From NCBI RefSeq assembly GCF_900086595.1, contig NZ_LT575472.1:903046-967045 (forward strand): a stretch of DNA of 64,000 bases. Direction: 5' to 3'. Below are positions 49,137 through 58,935 of the stretch, piece after piece. The DNA comes from Clostridium nigeriense. Lineage in GTDB: Bacteria > Bacillota > Clostridia > Clostridiales > Clostridiaceae. The notes beneath the pieces are model-generated. The model was not told where the DNA came from. It did no database searches and saw only the letters and a program-made list of their open reading frames with translations. Within the stretch, counting starts at the first letter, position 1, and each line of letters starts with the position of its first letter. The position numbers were made by a program, and so were the translations under genes.

Positions 49137-50579
49137 GTGTTAAAAGATTCTTTAATCCTTACATTTAGTAAAGGCATAAGAGGAGTTCTTATGCTCATAT
49201 TTAATATGATTATAGCTAGATTATTTACTGAAAGTTTATATGGTACATATAAACAAGTAAATTTAATAATAAATTTAGTTACATCGATATGCGTTGTAGG
49301 TATTCCGACGACTATTAGTTATTTTTATATTACTTCAGATAAAAAAGATAAAGAAAGATTAATAGGGAATACAATAGTAATTTTAGGCTTAATAGCTGCA
49401 ATAAGTAGTTTTTCTATTGTATTATTCAAAGAAAAAGTTGCATTACTATTAAATAACCCTAATATTTTAAATTATATAACTTTACTATCTCTGCAAATTT
49501 TTATAATGATAATATCAAGCTTTTTAGAAAATTTATATATATCAAGTAACAGCACTGTTGCATTAGGTAAAATATATGTTATATATACCATAGTGAACTT
49601 TTTAACTCTAGGATTCGTTACTATAAGTACAAGAAATTTATATTATCTTTTATTGGTTATGGTAATAATAGAGTTTTTAAGAACTATGTTTATGTACTAT
49701 ATAATAAGGTCAAGAGAATCTTTAAAATTTAGGACACAATATAGTTTATTAGTAAAACAAATTAAATTTGCTATACCATTAGGAGTAGTGGCTTTAGTAC
49801 AAAATTTAAATATGTATGTAGACAATTTATTTATATCTAATAGATTTAATCCAGAAGAGTATGCAGCATATGCGAATGCAGCTACTGATATTCCTTTAGT
49901 TAGTATAATAACTATTTCAATTGCTTCGGTTGTTTTACCAAGAATGTCTAAGAGCTATGCAGAAAATAAGAACTCAAAGGAAGTATTATCAATTTGGGGT
50001 GAGTCTTGTAAAAAAACTGCTTTGATAATGTTCCCAATATTTTGGATTGCGTTGTTATTTTCTAGAGAATACATAGAGTTAATATTTTCTTATAAATATG
50101 TAGAAAGTAGTACACCTATTTTTATTATTTACCTTTTGAAATTTCCATTGTATTTCACTGTATTTGGAAACATATTAATAGTTATTAAACAGCAGAAATA
50201 TGTTATGGTAAATTCTATTATGGGAATAGTTTTAAATATAATTTTAAATATAATATTCCTAAATATTTTTGGAATTATAGGTCCAGCGATATCAACTGTT
50301 ATAGTGCATTATTTTATGGTGTACTTGCAGTTAGTTAAGATTTCTAAAGGTTTTGAAATAAAATTAAAAGATGTTTTACCTTATAAAAAATTAATCAAAA
50401 TATTTTTACTTCCAGCTATTATAGCAATTCCTATATATTTTATTAGTAGTATAATTAATATTTCTTCAATATTAAAATTTATAGTATTTGGAGGAGTTAT
50501 TTATTTGGTTACAATGATAATTTTTATAAAAATAGGATATATAAGTAAGAAAGATTTAAATTTTATTAAGAGAAGTTAA
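49137..50579 (+). CDS. wzx: Repeat-unit flippase (Wzx), operon 2
   Basis: A 480-residue oligosaccharide flippase with about 14 helices. It opens with SLILTFSKGIRGVLMLIFNM and has IARLFTESLYGTYKQVNLI, typical of the family. The start is GTG 49137 with GGGGGA upstream. It should export the repeat unit of polymer 2; it is a different protein from the flippase at 24045. Confidence 0.9.
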   Translation: MLKDSLILTFSKGIRGVLMLIFNMIIARLFTESLYGTYKQVNLIINLVTSICVVGIPTTISYFYITSDKKDKERLIGNTIVILGLIAAISSFSIVLFKEKVALLLNNPNILNYITLLSLQIFIMIISSFLENLYISSNSTVALGKIYVIYTIVNFLTLGFVTISTRNLYYLLLVMVIIEFLRTMFMYYIIRSRESLKFRTQYSLLVKQIKFAIPLGVVALVQNLNMYVDNLFISNRFNPEEYAAYANAATDIPLVSIITISIASVVLPRMSKSYAENKNSKEVLSIWGESCKKTALIMFPIFWIALLFSREYIELIFSYKYVESSTPIFIIYLLKFPLYFTVFGNILIVIKQQKYVMVNSIMGIVLNIILNIIFLNIFGIIGPAISTVIVHYFMVYLQLVKISKGFEIKLKDVLPYKKLIKIFLLPAIIAIPIYFISSIINISSILKFIVFGGVIYLVTMIIFIKIGYISKKDLNFIKRS

Positions 50580-50595
50580 ATATATTGGAGGAATA

Positions 50596-51801
50596 ATGAA
50601 ATTAATAAAGATTAATGATGTTGTAAATGAAAACTTATGTATTGGTTGCGGAATTTGTACTAAATTTTCTAATTGTTCAAAGATTGAATATAATAAAGAA
50701 GGATTTTTAACTGTAAATAATTATATACATGAAAGTAATGAAGTAAGTGAGGATACTTTAGTAAAAGAAGTATGCCCAGGGGTTAAAACTTATGCAAATG
50801 AAAATAAAGAAAATCATGTATGGGGAGATTATAAGGATATATATCTGGGATATTCTACAAATGAAGAAATAAGATTTAGTGGTTCTTCAGGAGGAACTAT
50901 TACTCAAACCCTAGTTTATTTATTAGAAAAGAAGATTGTAGATTACGTAATACATATAGAAGACGATAAAGAAAATGTTTTAGGAAACAAAGTTGAAATA
51001 ACAAATGATATAAATAAAATAATAAATAGCACTGGATCTAAGTATTGCCCTGCATCACCTTTAAATAAAGTTCTTAATAATTTAGAGAGTGGACTAAAAT
51101 ATGCATTTGTTGGACGTCCATGCGATATAGTGGCATTGAGAAATTATGAAAATATAGAGCCATCTATAAAAGAAAAGATTGTTTATAAAATTTCTTTCTT
51201 TTGTGCGGGAACTCCAAGTATTGAAGGGACATTAAAGGTATTGGAAAAATTCTCTTTAAATAAAGATGAAGTTAGTAATTTTAGATATAGAGGAAATGGT
51301 TGGCCTGGATTTACTACAGCAGTAAGTACTTCAGGAAAGGAATTTAAGATGCCTTATGATGACAGTTGGGGTAAAATTTTAAATAAATATTTACATTCAA
51401 GATGCAAAGTATGTCCAGATGGTGTTGGTATGGCAGCAGACTTAGTTTTTGGAGATGGATGGGACTGTGACGAAAAGGGATATCCAATTTTTGCTGAAGG
51501 TAGTGGAAAGAGTTTAGTCGTAGTAAGAAATAGTATTGGAGAGGAACTACTAAATAAATTAGTAGAAGATAAAAAAATAAAAACTGAATTCTTCCCTAGA
51601 GAAAGTTTAAAGCTTGTTCAGCCATATCAATTTAATAGAAGGACGACATTATTAACTAGAATTATAGCAATGAAGTTTTTCAATAGAACTGTACCTAAAT
51701 ATGAAAATGGTATAAAGAAAGCTTCAAAATTACAGAGTAACAAGAAAAAAATAAGAACATTATTAGGAACTATTAAAAGAATAATAAATAAGAGAATATA
51801 G
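50596..51801 (+). CDS. FrhB-like Fe-S protein of polysaccharide clusters
   Basis: A 401-residue protein of the coenzyme F420 hydrogenase/dehydrogenase beta-subunit family. The N-terminus has one cysteine cluster (CIGCGICTKFSNC), and the C-terminal FrhB domain has RCKVCPDGVGMAADLVFGDG. The sequence FRYRGNGWPGFTTAV is also typical. In Firmicutes, F420 itself is absent, and members inside polysaccharide clusters travel with pyruvyl transferases; their reaction is unknown. A redox or ketal-linked role is speculation. Ribosome site TTGGAGGAAT. Confidence 0.85.
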   Translation: MKLIKINDVVNENLCIGCGICTKFSNCSKIEYNKEGFLTVNNYIHESNEVSEDTLVKEVCPGVKTYANENKENHVWGDYKDIYLGYSTNEEIRFSGSSGGTITQTLVYLLEKKIVDYVIHIEDDKENVLGNKVEITNDINKIINSTGSKYCPASPLNKVLNNLESGLKYAFVGRPCDIVALRNYENIEPSIKEKIVYKISFFCAGTPSIEGTLKVLEKFSLNKDEVSNFRYRGNGWPGFTTAVSTSGKEFKMPYDDSWGKILNKYLHSRCKVCPDGVGMAADLVFGDGWDCDEKGYPIFAEGSGKSLVVVRNSIGEELLNKLVEDKKIKTEFFPRESLKLVQPYQFNRRTTLLTRIIAMKFFNRTVPKYENGIKKASKLQSNKKKIRTLLGTIKRIINKRI

Positions 51802-51824
51802 TTGTAATGTTTCAGGAGGGTAAT

Positions 51825-52448
51825 ATGATTCGCTCTATACTTTATAATATTAAATCAAATAAAATAAGGAAGTTTATTATTAAAATAAGTAATAAATTTG
51901 AAAAAGGTGAAATGTGGTCTGAAACTACAAGAGATTTATATAAGAAGTGGTATAATATCGATATAGGAATAGGGAGTTATGGTGGATGCTTTAATTATAA
52001 AAATATTGCAAGTGGCACAATAATTGGAAAATACTGTTCATTTGCTAAAGATGTTTATATTTTTAATGCAAATCATCCGTTAGAGTTTATAACGAGCCAT
52101 CCATTTATTTACAATCCTAGGGTTGGATTTGTTTCAGATGAAAAGATTGAAAGAAGTAAACTAGTGATTGGAAATGATGTTTGGATAGGGCAGAATTCTA
52201 TAATATTATCAAAATGCAATAAAATAGGTGATGGAGCAGTGATAGGAGCTGGATCTGTAATAACTAAAGATATTCCAGATTACGCAATTGTTGTGGGAGT
52301 ACCTGGAAAAGTAATTGGATATAGGTTTTCTGAAAATGAAATAAAAAGAATTAAAGAATCTAAATGGTGGGATAATGATTTAAATCAAATAAAAAAAGAA
52401 ATAGATATATATATGAATAAAGATTTATTTCTTAATAATCTTGAATAA
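51825..52448 (+). CDS. Hexapeptide-repeat O-acetyltransferase
   Basis: A 207-residue left-handed beta-helix acyltransferase. The hexapeptide repeats are visible in VIGNDVWIGQNSIILS and IGDGAVIGAGSVITKDIPD, ending VVGVPGKVIGYRF. It would acetylate a sugar of the repeat unit inside the cell using acetyl-CoA. The start is ATG 51825, after AGGAGGG; the ATG at 51807 precedes this site and is not preferred. Confidence 0.9.
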   Translation: MIRSILYNIKSNKIRKFIIKISNKFEKGEMWSETTRDLYKKWYNIDIGIGSYGGCFNYKNIASGTIIGKYCSFAKDVYIFNANHPLEFITSHPFIYNPRVGFVSDEKIERSKLVIGNDVWIGQNSIILSKCNKIGDGAVIGAGSVITKDIPDYAIVVGVPGKVIGYRFSENEIKRIKESKWWDNDLNQIKKEIDIYMNKDLFLNNLE

Positions 52449-52477
52449 ATTATTTTACTAATTAAGGAGAACGGTCT

Positions 52478-53374
52478 ATGAAAATATTAATAACAGGTTC
52501 TAAGGGACAATTGGGAAATGAACTTCAAAAAATCATTGAAACTGGCAAAGCTGAAATAGGAAGAGTTAGTGATAATATTAGACATTCTAAAGTTTTTTCG
52601 TTGGATGTTGAAGAGTTAGATATTACTAAATTAGATGATGTTAGAATGGTTTTAAAGGATATAAAGCCAGATGTAGTTATAAATTGTGCAGCGGCAACTA
52701 ATGTAGATGGTTGTGAAAGCAATCAAGACTTAGCTTTTAAAATTAATGCTATTGGAGCTAGAAATTTAGCTATGATTTCAGATGAAATAGGAGCAAAATT
52801 AGTTCAAGTTTCAACTGACTATGTTTTTAGTGGAGTTGGAGATAAACCATTAACTGAATTTGATTTAACTGTACCGTATAGTGTTTATGGTAAAACAAAG
52901 CTAAAGGGCGAAGAATATGTTAGGGAGTTTTCTTCTAAATATTATATAGTAAGAACAGCATGGCTTTATGGTTATGTTGGTAAGAACTTTGTTTATACTA
53001 TGATGAATCTAGGAGAGCAAAAGGATTCTATAAGCGTAGTAAACGATCAGCTTGGAAATCCAACAAATGCTAATGATTTAGCATATCATATATTAAAACT
53101 TATTGAAACAGATGAATATGGAATATATCATTGCACAGGAAAAGGTGAATGTAGTTGGTATGATTTTGCAAAAGAAATAATGAATCTTTCAGGAAGAAAT
53201 TGCAAAGTAAATCCATGTACTTCTGAAGAATATAAGAGCATGTATCCAAATTCAGCTAAGAGGCCTGAGTATTCATCTTTAGATAATATGATGCTTAGAT
53301 GTACTGTTGGCGATGAAATGAGAGATTGGAAAGAAGCTTTAAAGAGTTTTATGAGTAATTTGTATAATAACTAA
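52478..53374 (+). CDS. rmlD: dTDP-4-dehydrorhamnose reductase
   Basis: A 298-residue extended SDR that makes dTDP-L-rhamnose in the last step. The NAD(P) motif is ILITGSKGQLGNEL, the catalytic YxxxK is PYSVYGKTKLKGE, and FSGVGDKPLTE precedes it. It carries an additional 15-residue insertion after the first helix (near residues 25-40) relative to the shortest family members. Ribosome site AAGGAGAAC. Confidence 0.95.
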   Translation: MKILITGSKGQLGNELQKIIETGKAEIGRVSDNIRHSKVFSLDVEELDITKLDDVRMVLKDIKPDVVINCAAATNVDGCESNQDLAFKINAIGARNLAMISDEIGAKLVQVSTDYVFSGVGDKPLTEFDLTVPYSVYGKTKLKGEEYVREFSSKYYIVRTAWLYGYVGKNFVYTMMNLGEQKDSISVVNDQLGNPTNANDLAYHILKLIETDEYGIYHCTGKGECSWYDFAKEIMNLSGRNCKVNPCTSEEYKSMYPNSAKRPEYSSLDNMMLRCTVGDEMRDWKEALKSFMSNLYNN

Positions 53375-53401
53375 TTTGATATGTAAGGGGAGTAGATAGG
53401 A

Positions 53402-54451
53402 ATGAAAACTTATTTAGTAACTGGTGGAGCTGGATTTATAGGTTCAAACTTTGTATTATATATGCTAAAAAAATACGAAGATATAAGAATTATAAATTTG
53501 GATAAATTAACGTATGCTGGGAATTTAGAAAATTTAAAGAGTATTGAAGGTGATTTAAGGCATATATTTGTTCAAGGGGATATATGTGATGCAGAATTAG
53601 TATCATCTTTATTTGAAAAATATGAAATAGATTATGTAGCACATTTTGCAGCTGAATCTCATGTTGATAGAAGTATAAGAGAACCAGAAGTTTTTGCTAA
53701 GACTAATGTTCTAGGAACAGTAAATTTATTAAACTGTGCAAAAAATGCTTGGGAAACTGAAGCTGGATGGAAAGAAGGAGTTAAATTCTTACATGTTTCA
53801 ACAGATGAAGTTTATGGATCATTAGGAGAAACAGGATACTTTATGGAAACTACTCCATTAGATCCACATAGCCCATATTCAGCAAGTAAAGCTGGATCAG
53901 ATATGATGGTAAAGGCATATGGAGATACTTATAAAATGCCAATTAACATAACAAGATGTTCTAATAACTATGGACCATTCCAATTCCCAGAAAAATTAAT
54001 ACCACTTTTAATAAATAATTGTCTTCAATTAAAAGACTTACCTATCTATGGCGATGGTTTAAACATAAGAGACTGGTTATACGTAGAAGATCATGCTAAG
54101 GCTATAGATATGGTTATAAATAACGGAAGACTTGGAGAAGTTTATAATGTTGGTGGACATAATGAAAGAACTAACATCCAAATAGTAGATACAGTTATTA
54201 AATACATTAATGAAAATGTAGATAGCAAAGTAACTGAAAACTTAAAGAAGTTTGTTGAAGATAGAAAAGGTCACGATAGAAGATACGGAATCGATCCAAA
54301 TAAGATAAAAGAAGAACTAGGGTGGTATCCAGAAACTACTTTTGAAGTTGGAATAGTTAAGACTATAAAATGGTACCTAGATAATAAAGGATGGATGAAT
54401 AATGTAACATCTGGACAATATCAAAATTATTATACAGAAATGTATAATTAG
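53402..54451 (+). CDS. rmlB: dTDP-glucose 4,6-dehydratase
   Basis: A 349-residue extended SDR, second step of dTDP-rhamnose synthesis. The NAD motif is VTGGAGFIGSNF, followed by AAESHVDRSIREP, catalytic residues in HVSTDEVYGSLGE and YSASKAGSD, and RCSNNYGPFQFPEKL. Full length. It closes the rml set of this operon. Confidence 0.97.
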   Translation: MKTYLVTGGAGFIGSNFVLYMLKKYEDIRIINLDKLTYAGNLENLKSIEGDLRHIFVQGDICDAELVSSLFEKYEIDYVAHFAAESHVDRSIREPEVFAKTNVLGTVNLLNCAKNAWETEAGWKEGVKFLHVSTDEVYGSLGETGYFMETTPLDPHSPYSASKAGSDMMVKAYGDTYKMPINITRCSNNYGPFQFPEKLIPLLINNCLQLKDLPIYGDGLNIRDWLYVEDHAKAIDMVINNGRLGEVYNVGGHNERTNIQIVDTVIKYINENVDSKVTENLKKFVEDRKGHDRRYGIDPNKIKEELGWYPETTFEVGIVKTIKWYLDNKGWMNNVTSGQYQNYYTEMYN

Positions 54452-54466
54452 TATTGGAGTAGTTTT

Positions 54467-55897
54467 ATGATAAAAAATAGGAAAACTGTATATTTAGTAT
54501 TATTTTTTTTATTGTTAATCTCATATATAGTTCTAAAGGAATCTGCATTACCTATATTAATAGTGGGTTATTTATTTATACTTTCAATGTTCATATTTAA
54601 TGATATGAAAAAAGATCTTTTTTCATTGAGCTCATTATTTCTAATACATTATTCTATATATTTATTAAATATACCAATAAAGCAGTTAAAGGATAGTTAT
54701 TCAGTAAGATGGTACATACTTGCTATGGATAGAAGCCTTGGAACAAAAATTATGCTAGTATGTGGATTAGTAACATTAATGGCATTTATTTTTGGAAGTA
54801 ACATAGAACCGAAAAAGAGATTTGATTTTAGCTTTATTAAGAAGAAAAAGATATATTGTGATATAAAGAACTTTTTTTTAAGTTTTATATGTAAATATCA
54901 TAGAATATTAAATATAAGAGTATTTGCTTACTTTTTAACTTTTGTAGGAACAATATTTTTCTTAATAGGAATACATAAGATGGGAGGACTAACATATTTA
55001 TTTAGTAAGTATGTATGGAATTCTGAGAAAGTAGCTGAAGTCGGTATTATGACAACAGGAATTCAAATTGCTTATGCAGGTATTATAATCTCATTTTATA
55101 TTTTTTTAAACGAAAAGAAGTTTAGTATAAAAAACATATTAAAATGGCCTATACCATATGTATTTATTTTTCTTTCTGGAATTAAATTTATTCAAGGTGG
55201 AAGAATTCAAGTATTAATGGCTTGTATATCTTTAGTGCTTATTTTTAATTATGAATATCGAAAAATAAAATTAAAACATATACTTATATTAGGTGTAATA
55301 GGAGTAATGCTGCTTGGCTATATAGGATATTATAGAGATTATAAGACTTTGATTCCAAGTGATTTCAAAACAATGATAAAATATATGATGGGTGGATCTG
55401 GAGGATTAGAGTATTTTCTAAATTCATATACTAATTTTACTACAATGCATGTTATCAATTCTACAAAGATTTCTTATTTATGGGGAGCATCAATTTTAGA
55501 TGGCTTTATATTTTTAATACCTCGATTCTTGCTTCCTAATAAAGGGGATATGCTTTTTATTACTAAAAAAGTGAACGAATTGAGTGCTATAGAGATAATA
55601 AGTCCTGTAGGTGGATTGAATTTAGCAGCACAAAATCTAATTAATGGAGGAGTAGTTTTTACCGCTTTATTTATGTTTATTATTGGTATGCTATTTATGA
55701 AACTTAGAAGTTATAGCTATAAGTCAATAAATGGTACTTTGTTGTATAGTCTTATAGTGCCTTATTTAATCGTATCATTTATAAGAAATCCAATGTATTT
55801 CACAATAAAAGAAATAATACAGTTTTGTATAGTTCCATACATTATATTTTTAATTTTAAAGGCTGGTGAACATTATAAAGAAAAAAAATGTATTTAA
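54467..55897 (+). CDS. wzy: O-antigen polymerase-like membrane protein (Wzy), operon 2
   Basis: A 476-residue membrane protein with about ten to twelve helices and long extracellular loops. The segment YMMGGSGGLEYFLNSYTNF and the arginine-rich FIQGGRIQVLMA resemble the oligosaccharide-repeat polymerase (OafB/Wzy-like) family. No close motif proves it, but the operon otherwise lacks a polymerase and the position fits. It overlaps the next gene by 32 bases. Confidence 0.75.
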   Translation: MIKNRKTVYLVLFFLLLISYIVLKESALPILIVGYLFILSMFIFNDMKKDLFSLSSLFLIHYSIYLLNIPIKQLKDSYSVRWYILAMDRSLGTKIMLVCGLVTLMAFIFGSNIEPKKRFDFSFIKKKKIYCDIKNFFLSFICKYHRILNIRVFAYFLTFVGTIFFLIGIHKMGGLTYLFSKYVWNSEKVAEVGIMTTGIQIAYAGIIISFYIFLNEKKFSIKNILKWPIPYVFIFLSGIKFIQGGRIQVLMACISLVLIFNYEYRKIKLKHILILGVIGVMLLGYIGYYRDYKTLIPSDFKTMIKYMMGGSGGLEYFLNSYTNFTTMHVINSTKISYLWGASILDGFIFLIPRFLLPNKGDMLFITKKVNELSAIEIISPVGGLNLAAQNLINGGVVFTALFMFIIGMLFMKLRSYSYKSINGTLLYSLIVPYLIVSFIRNPMYFTIKEIIQFCIVPYIIFLILKAGEHYKEKKCI

Positions 55898-56990
55898 TGC
55901 AACAATTTTAAATGATAGACTTACAGGATTAGGAGTATATTCTAAGAATATATTAGAAAGATTAGAAAATAATTTTGATGTAATTCTATATACAGATAAT
56001 TATAATGAAGATTTACAAGAAAATAATAAAAATATAATTTTAAAAGTTAAAGCAAATAATAAAATAAAAAATATAATATTAAGAAATAGAAGTTTTAAAA
56101 ATTGGATTAAAGATAATAAAGGGAGTAATATTATTCATTACTCCCCTACTCAACATGGTGTTTCAATAAGGGGAATTAAGCAAATTATTACTATACATGA
56201 TTTAATGCCATTATACTTTCCTAAAGGTAGAATTCACCAATATTTTTATTATAAGGTAATATTAAAGAGAATAATTAATAATTCAGATTTAATTATAACA
56301 GTATCTAAAAATACTAAAAAAGATATACTTAAAGAATATAATGTTAGTGAAGATAAGATAAAGGTTATATATAATGGATTTGATGAAACAAAAGAGAAGA
56401 TTGATAAGGAATATAGTAAAAAGTATATTAAGGAAAAGTTTGATATAGAAAATTATATTCTGATGGTAGGAATTCATTACAGATATAAGAATTTACATAG
56501 TGTAATAGAAGCATATGATAGAAATAAAGAGATTTTAAAGGTTCCTTTAGTTATAGTTGGTGGCACAGAAGGAGGCTATGGCAAAGAACTTATTAATCTT
56601 GTTAATGAGAAAAATCTTAATGATAAAGTAAAATTTTTAGGATTTGTTAGTAATGAGGATAAGAAATTATTATATCAAGCAGCTAAATTATTTGTTTATC
56701 CATCTCTATATGAGGGATTTGGATTACCAGTTTTAGAAGCGATGACCAATGAAACTGTAGTTGCATGTTCTAATAGTTCATCATTGCCAGAAGTAGTTGG
56801 AGATGCAGCTTATATGTTTGATCCAAATAAATTAGATGATATAGAAAATGCTTTGTTAACTATGATTAATATAAGTAATGAAGAATATATAGAATATATG
56901 AAAAAAGCTAAAATTCAACTTAAAAAGTTTTCTTGGGATAAATGTGCAAATGAAGTTTTAGAAGCTATTAATGGAGTTAGTAATGAATAA
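55866..56990 (+). CDS. Family 4 glycosyltransferase (mannosyltransferase-like)
   Basis: A 374-residue GT-B transferase. The donor-binding motif is PSLYEGFGLPVLEAMTNETV, then SSSLPEVVGDAAYMFDP, common among mannosyl- and rhamnosyltransferases of GT4. The GTG start at 55866 lies inside the end of the polymerase gene; no in-frame ATG occurs before residue 15, and coupling by overlap is likely. GDP-mannose from manC is a plausible donor. Confidence 0.87.
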   Translation: MNIIKKKNVFNATILNDRLTGLGVYSKNILERLENNFDVILYTDNYNEDLQENNKNIILKVKANNKIKNIILRNRSFKNWIKDNKGSNIIHYSPTQHGVSIRGIKQIITIHDLMPLYFPKGRIHQYFYYKVILKRIINNSDLIITVSKNTKKDILKEYNVSEDKIKVIYNGFDETKEKIDKEYSKKYIKEKFDIENYILMVGIHYRYKNLHSVIEAYDRNKEILKVPLVIVGGTEGGYGKELINLVNEKNLNDKVKFLGFVSNEDKKLLYQAAKLFVYPSLYEGFGLPVLEAMTNETVVACSNSSSLPEVVGDAAYMFDPNKLDDIENALLTMINISNEEYIEYMKKAKIQLKKFSWDKCANEVLEAINGVSNE

Positions 56991-57912
56991 TGATAAAAAA
57001 TATAAAAAGGTTAGTATTATATTATTAAACTATAATACGGCTGACGATTTAATAGAATGTATTAATAGTTTATATAATATTAAATATCCGAACTATGATA
57101 TTATAGTTGTAGATAATTGTTCTAATGAGAATGAAATTAGTAAACTAGATTCTTATTTAAAAAATAAAGAAAAATGTATTTTTATTAAAAATAACAAAAA
57201 CACTGGATTTGCTGGAGGAAATAACTTAGGAATAAAATATGCACTGAATAATAAAACTGATTATTTATTATTACTAAACTCTGATACATTGGTTAATGAT
57301 GATTTCCTAAATATTTTAGTAGATACAGTAGAAAAAGATAAAGATAATATTGCAATGGCAACTGGGAAAATATTATACTATCCAGATACAAAAAAGATAT
57401 GGTATGGCGGCGGATATATAAACTGGAGAAAATATACAGGTCAACATTGTGGTGAAGGTGAATATGATAATGGAGAATATAACGAAATAAAAAATGTTAC
57501 ATTTTCTTCAGGGTGCTTAATGTTAATTAATGTATCGCTAAATTTTGAAAAATATTTATCGGAAGAATATTTTATGTACTATGAAGATGTAGATTACTGT
57601 GCAAAAATACTGGAGAACGGATACAAAATAATGTATAATCCCAATGCAGTTATTTATCATAAGATTGGATCGTCAAGTGGGGGTGAGCAATCAGCTTTTA
57701 CTATTAGATGGTCTAATAGAGGAAGATATATTTTTATGAATAAATATAAAAATAAAAATTCAAAAAGTATGTTTATTTTTATTAAATTAAAATTTATTAT
57801 TACACGTGGTATAAAATTTCTAATAATGTGTTTTAAAGGAGAGTTTTCAAAAGCTATTGAATTATATTATGGGATTAAAGATGCCATTTTAAAAGATAGT
57901 ATGAAAATATAA
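56983..57912 (+). CDS. Family 2 glycosyltransferase (rhamnosyltransferase-like)
   Basis: A 309-residue GT2 transferase. It has SIILLNYNTADDLIECINSL, the donor site DIIVVDNCSNENE, NTGFAGGNNLGIKYA and LLLLNSDTLVND, the pattern of the WbbL/RfbF rhamnosyltransferase group; YFMYYEDVDYCAKI is the catalytic-base region. The start is ATG 56983, after GGAG at 56973-56976, overlapping the preceding gene by 8 bases. Last gene of operon 2. A rhamnosyl donor is supported by rmlABCD in the same operon. Confidence 0.88.
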   Translation: MNNDKKYKKVSIILLNYNTADDLIECINSLYNIKYPNYDIIVVDNCSNENEISKLDSYLKNKEKCIFIKNNKNTGFAGGNNLGIKYALNNKTDYLLLLNSDTLVNDDFLNILVDTVEKDKDNIAMATGKILYYPDTKKIWYGGGYINWRKYTGQHCGEGEYDNGEYNEIKNVTFSSGCLMLINVSLNFEKYLSEEYFMYYEDVDYCAKILENGYKIMYNPNAVIYHKIGSSSGGEQSAFTIRWSNRGRYIFMNKYKNKNSKSMFIFIKLKFIITRGIKFLIMCFKGEFSKAIELYYGIKDAILKDSMKI

Positions 57913-58316
57913 TAAATATAGTAATCTATGGGTTTGAAAATAATGTCTATAAAAGTAGCAGAAGTTGTTTTATCATATGTATCATTTTAATTATTTTAAT
58001 AAAAATAAGGTGATTTTATGTTCATGATTTGTAATAAATTTTTGAATAACAGTAAGTATTTATATAAACTTTATTTCTAGAATAAGAGATATATACAGGC
58101 TCTCTTAACATAAATGAATTCAAAATAATTTCTCAGAATACTGTAAAGTAGTATATAAGTAGAACAGAATAAGAAGCTACTACAAAGATAAAAATGATTT
58201 AAAAATAAAAAAAGAGGCTGTATCAGTTTTAGTATTGCATAAAAGCATTTAAATTTATATATAAAATTTAATTATAGGATAACCTTCAATTATATGATTG
58301 AAGGTTGTTCTTTTTA
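57913..58316. other. Decayed intergenic region after operon 2
   Basis: About 400 bases without an intact gene. Short broken frames occur (a 20-codon frame at 58018-58080 with AAGGTGA before it, and fragments around 58100-58200), suggesting gene decay. A terminator lies at 58281-58315. Confidence 0.45.
58281..58315 (+). terminator. Intrinsic terminator downstream of operon 2
   Basis: A perfect 10-bp stem AACCTTCAAT / ATTGAAGGTT, loop TATATG, then GTTCTTTTT. Confidence 0.85.
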
Positions 58317-58690
58317 ATGAGTAAATTAATAAATAAACATAAGATACAGAAAGTTATCGAAAGTAAAAAAAAAATTTAATATGCTAAGTTTTTCTCAGTT
58401 ATCAAGACTAAATAAAAATAAGCCAGTAAGTTTATTTTAGAATATATTTCCCAATTTACTTATTAAAGCAAATAAGCAAATTATAAAACACCAGTTAATA
58501 TTAAGAAGTTTAAAAATCTTAAAATAATAGATTCTTCAATAGTTAATATCGGAATTAGCTTAGCCAGTAACTTTTTTATCAAGATATCAAATTAGCTATT
58601 ATATTAGTAAAATTTTTCATAAGGAATCAAGATTCTAGATAAAATAAATATAGTTCCTACTAAAAGTAGGTCAACATAAATATATTATTT
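58317..58690 (+). pseudogene. Relic of an IS4-family transposase
   Basis: From 58381 to 58596 one frame, broken by a single stop at 58438-58440, reads MLSFSQLSRLNKNKPVSLF, stop, NIFPNLLIKANKQIIKHQ, then LKILKIIDSSIVNIGISLAS. This matches the order SYSQLSRK...ELF..IFLDLVSKI...LKIIDSTTISL of clostridial IS4-type DDE transposases, with the first catalytic aspartate in IIDSS. A further fragment (INIVPTKSRST, near 58640-58675) fits the later TPAKPADRT region in another frame. No complete ends or inverted repeats are seen. Upstream residues from 58317 are uncertain. The element is old and inactive. Confidence 0.55.
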
Positions 58691-58832
58691 GTATAATTTT
58701 CAATAATATGGTACTTGTATTACTTTATATATCGATCTTATAGAATAGTCTTTAGGTGTAATAATTTCTAAATTAATTTGCAATACTATTTGATGAATAT
58801 TAATAATCTTTTTCATATAATTATTATGTGCA

Positions 58833-58867
58833 AAAAGGTGGTTTAAATTAATTAATCCACCTTTTTA
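58833..58867. terminator. Bidirectional terminator before second LCP gene
   Basis: AAAAAGGTGG pairs with CCACCTTTTT around a 15-base AT loop; runs of A and T on both sides. Confidence 0.85.
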
Positions 58868-58935
58868 TCGGGTAGTATCAAAATTTATTTTGATACTAGC
58901 ACATTTTTTATTAATAATCATTTATAAGGATATTT

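Noticed and set aside
58018..58080. 20-codon frame with AAGGTGA before it
   Set aside because: Too short, no recognisable motif, and embedded in decayed sequence.
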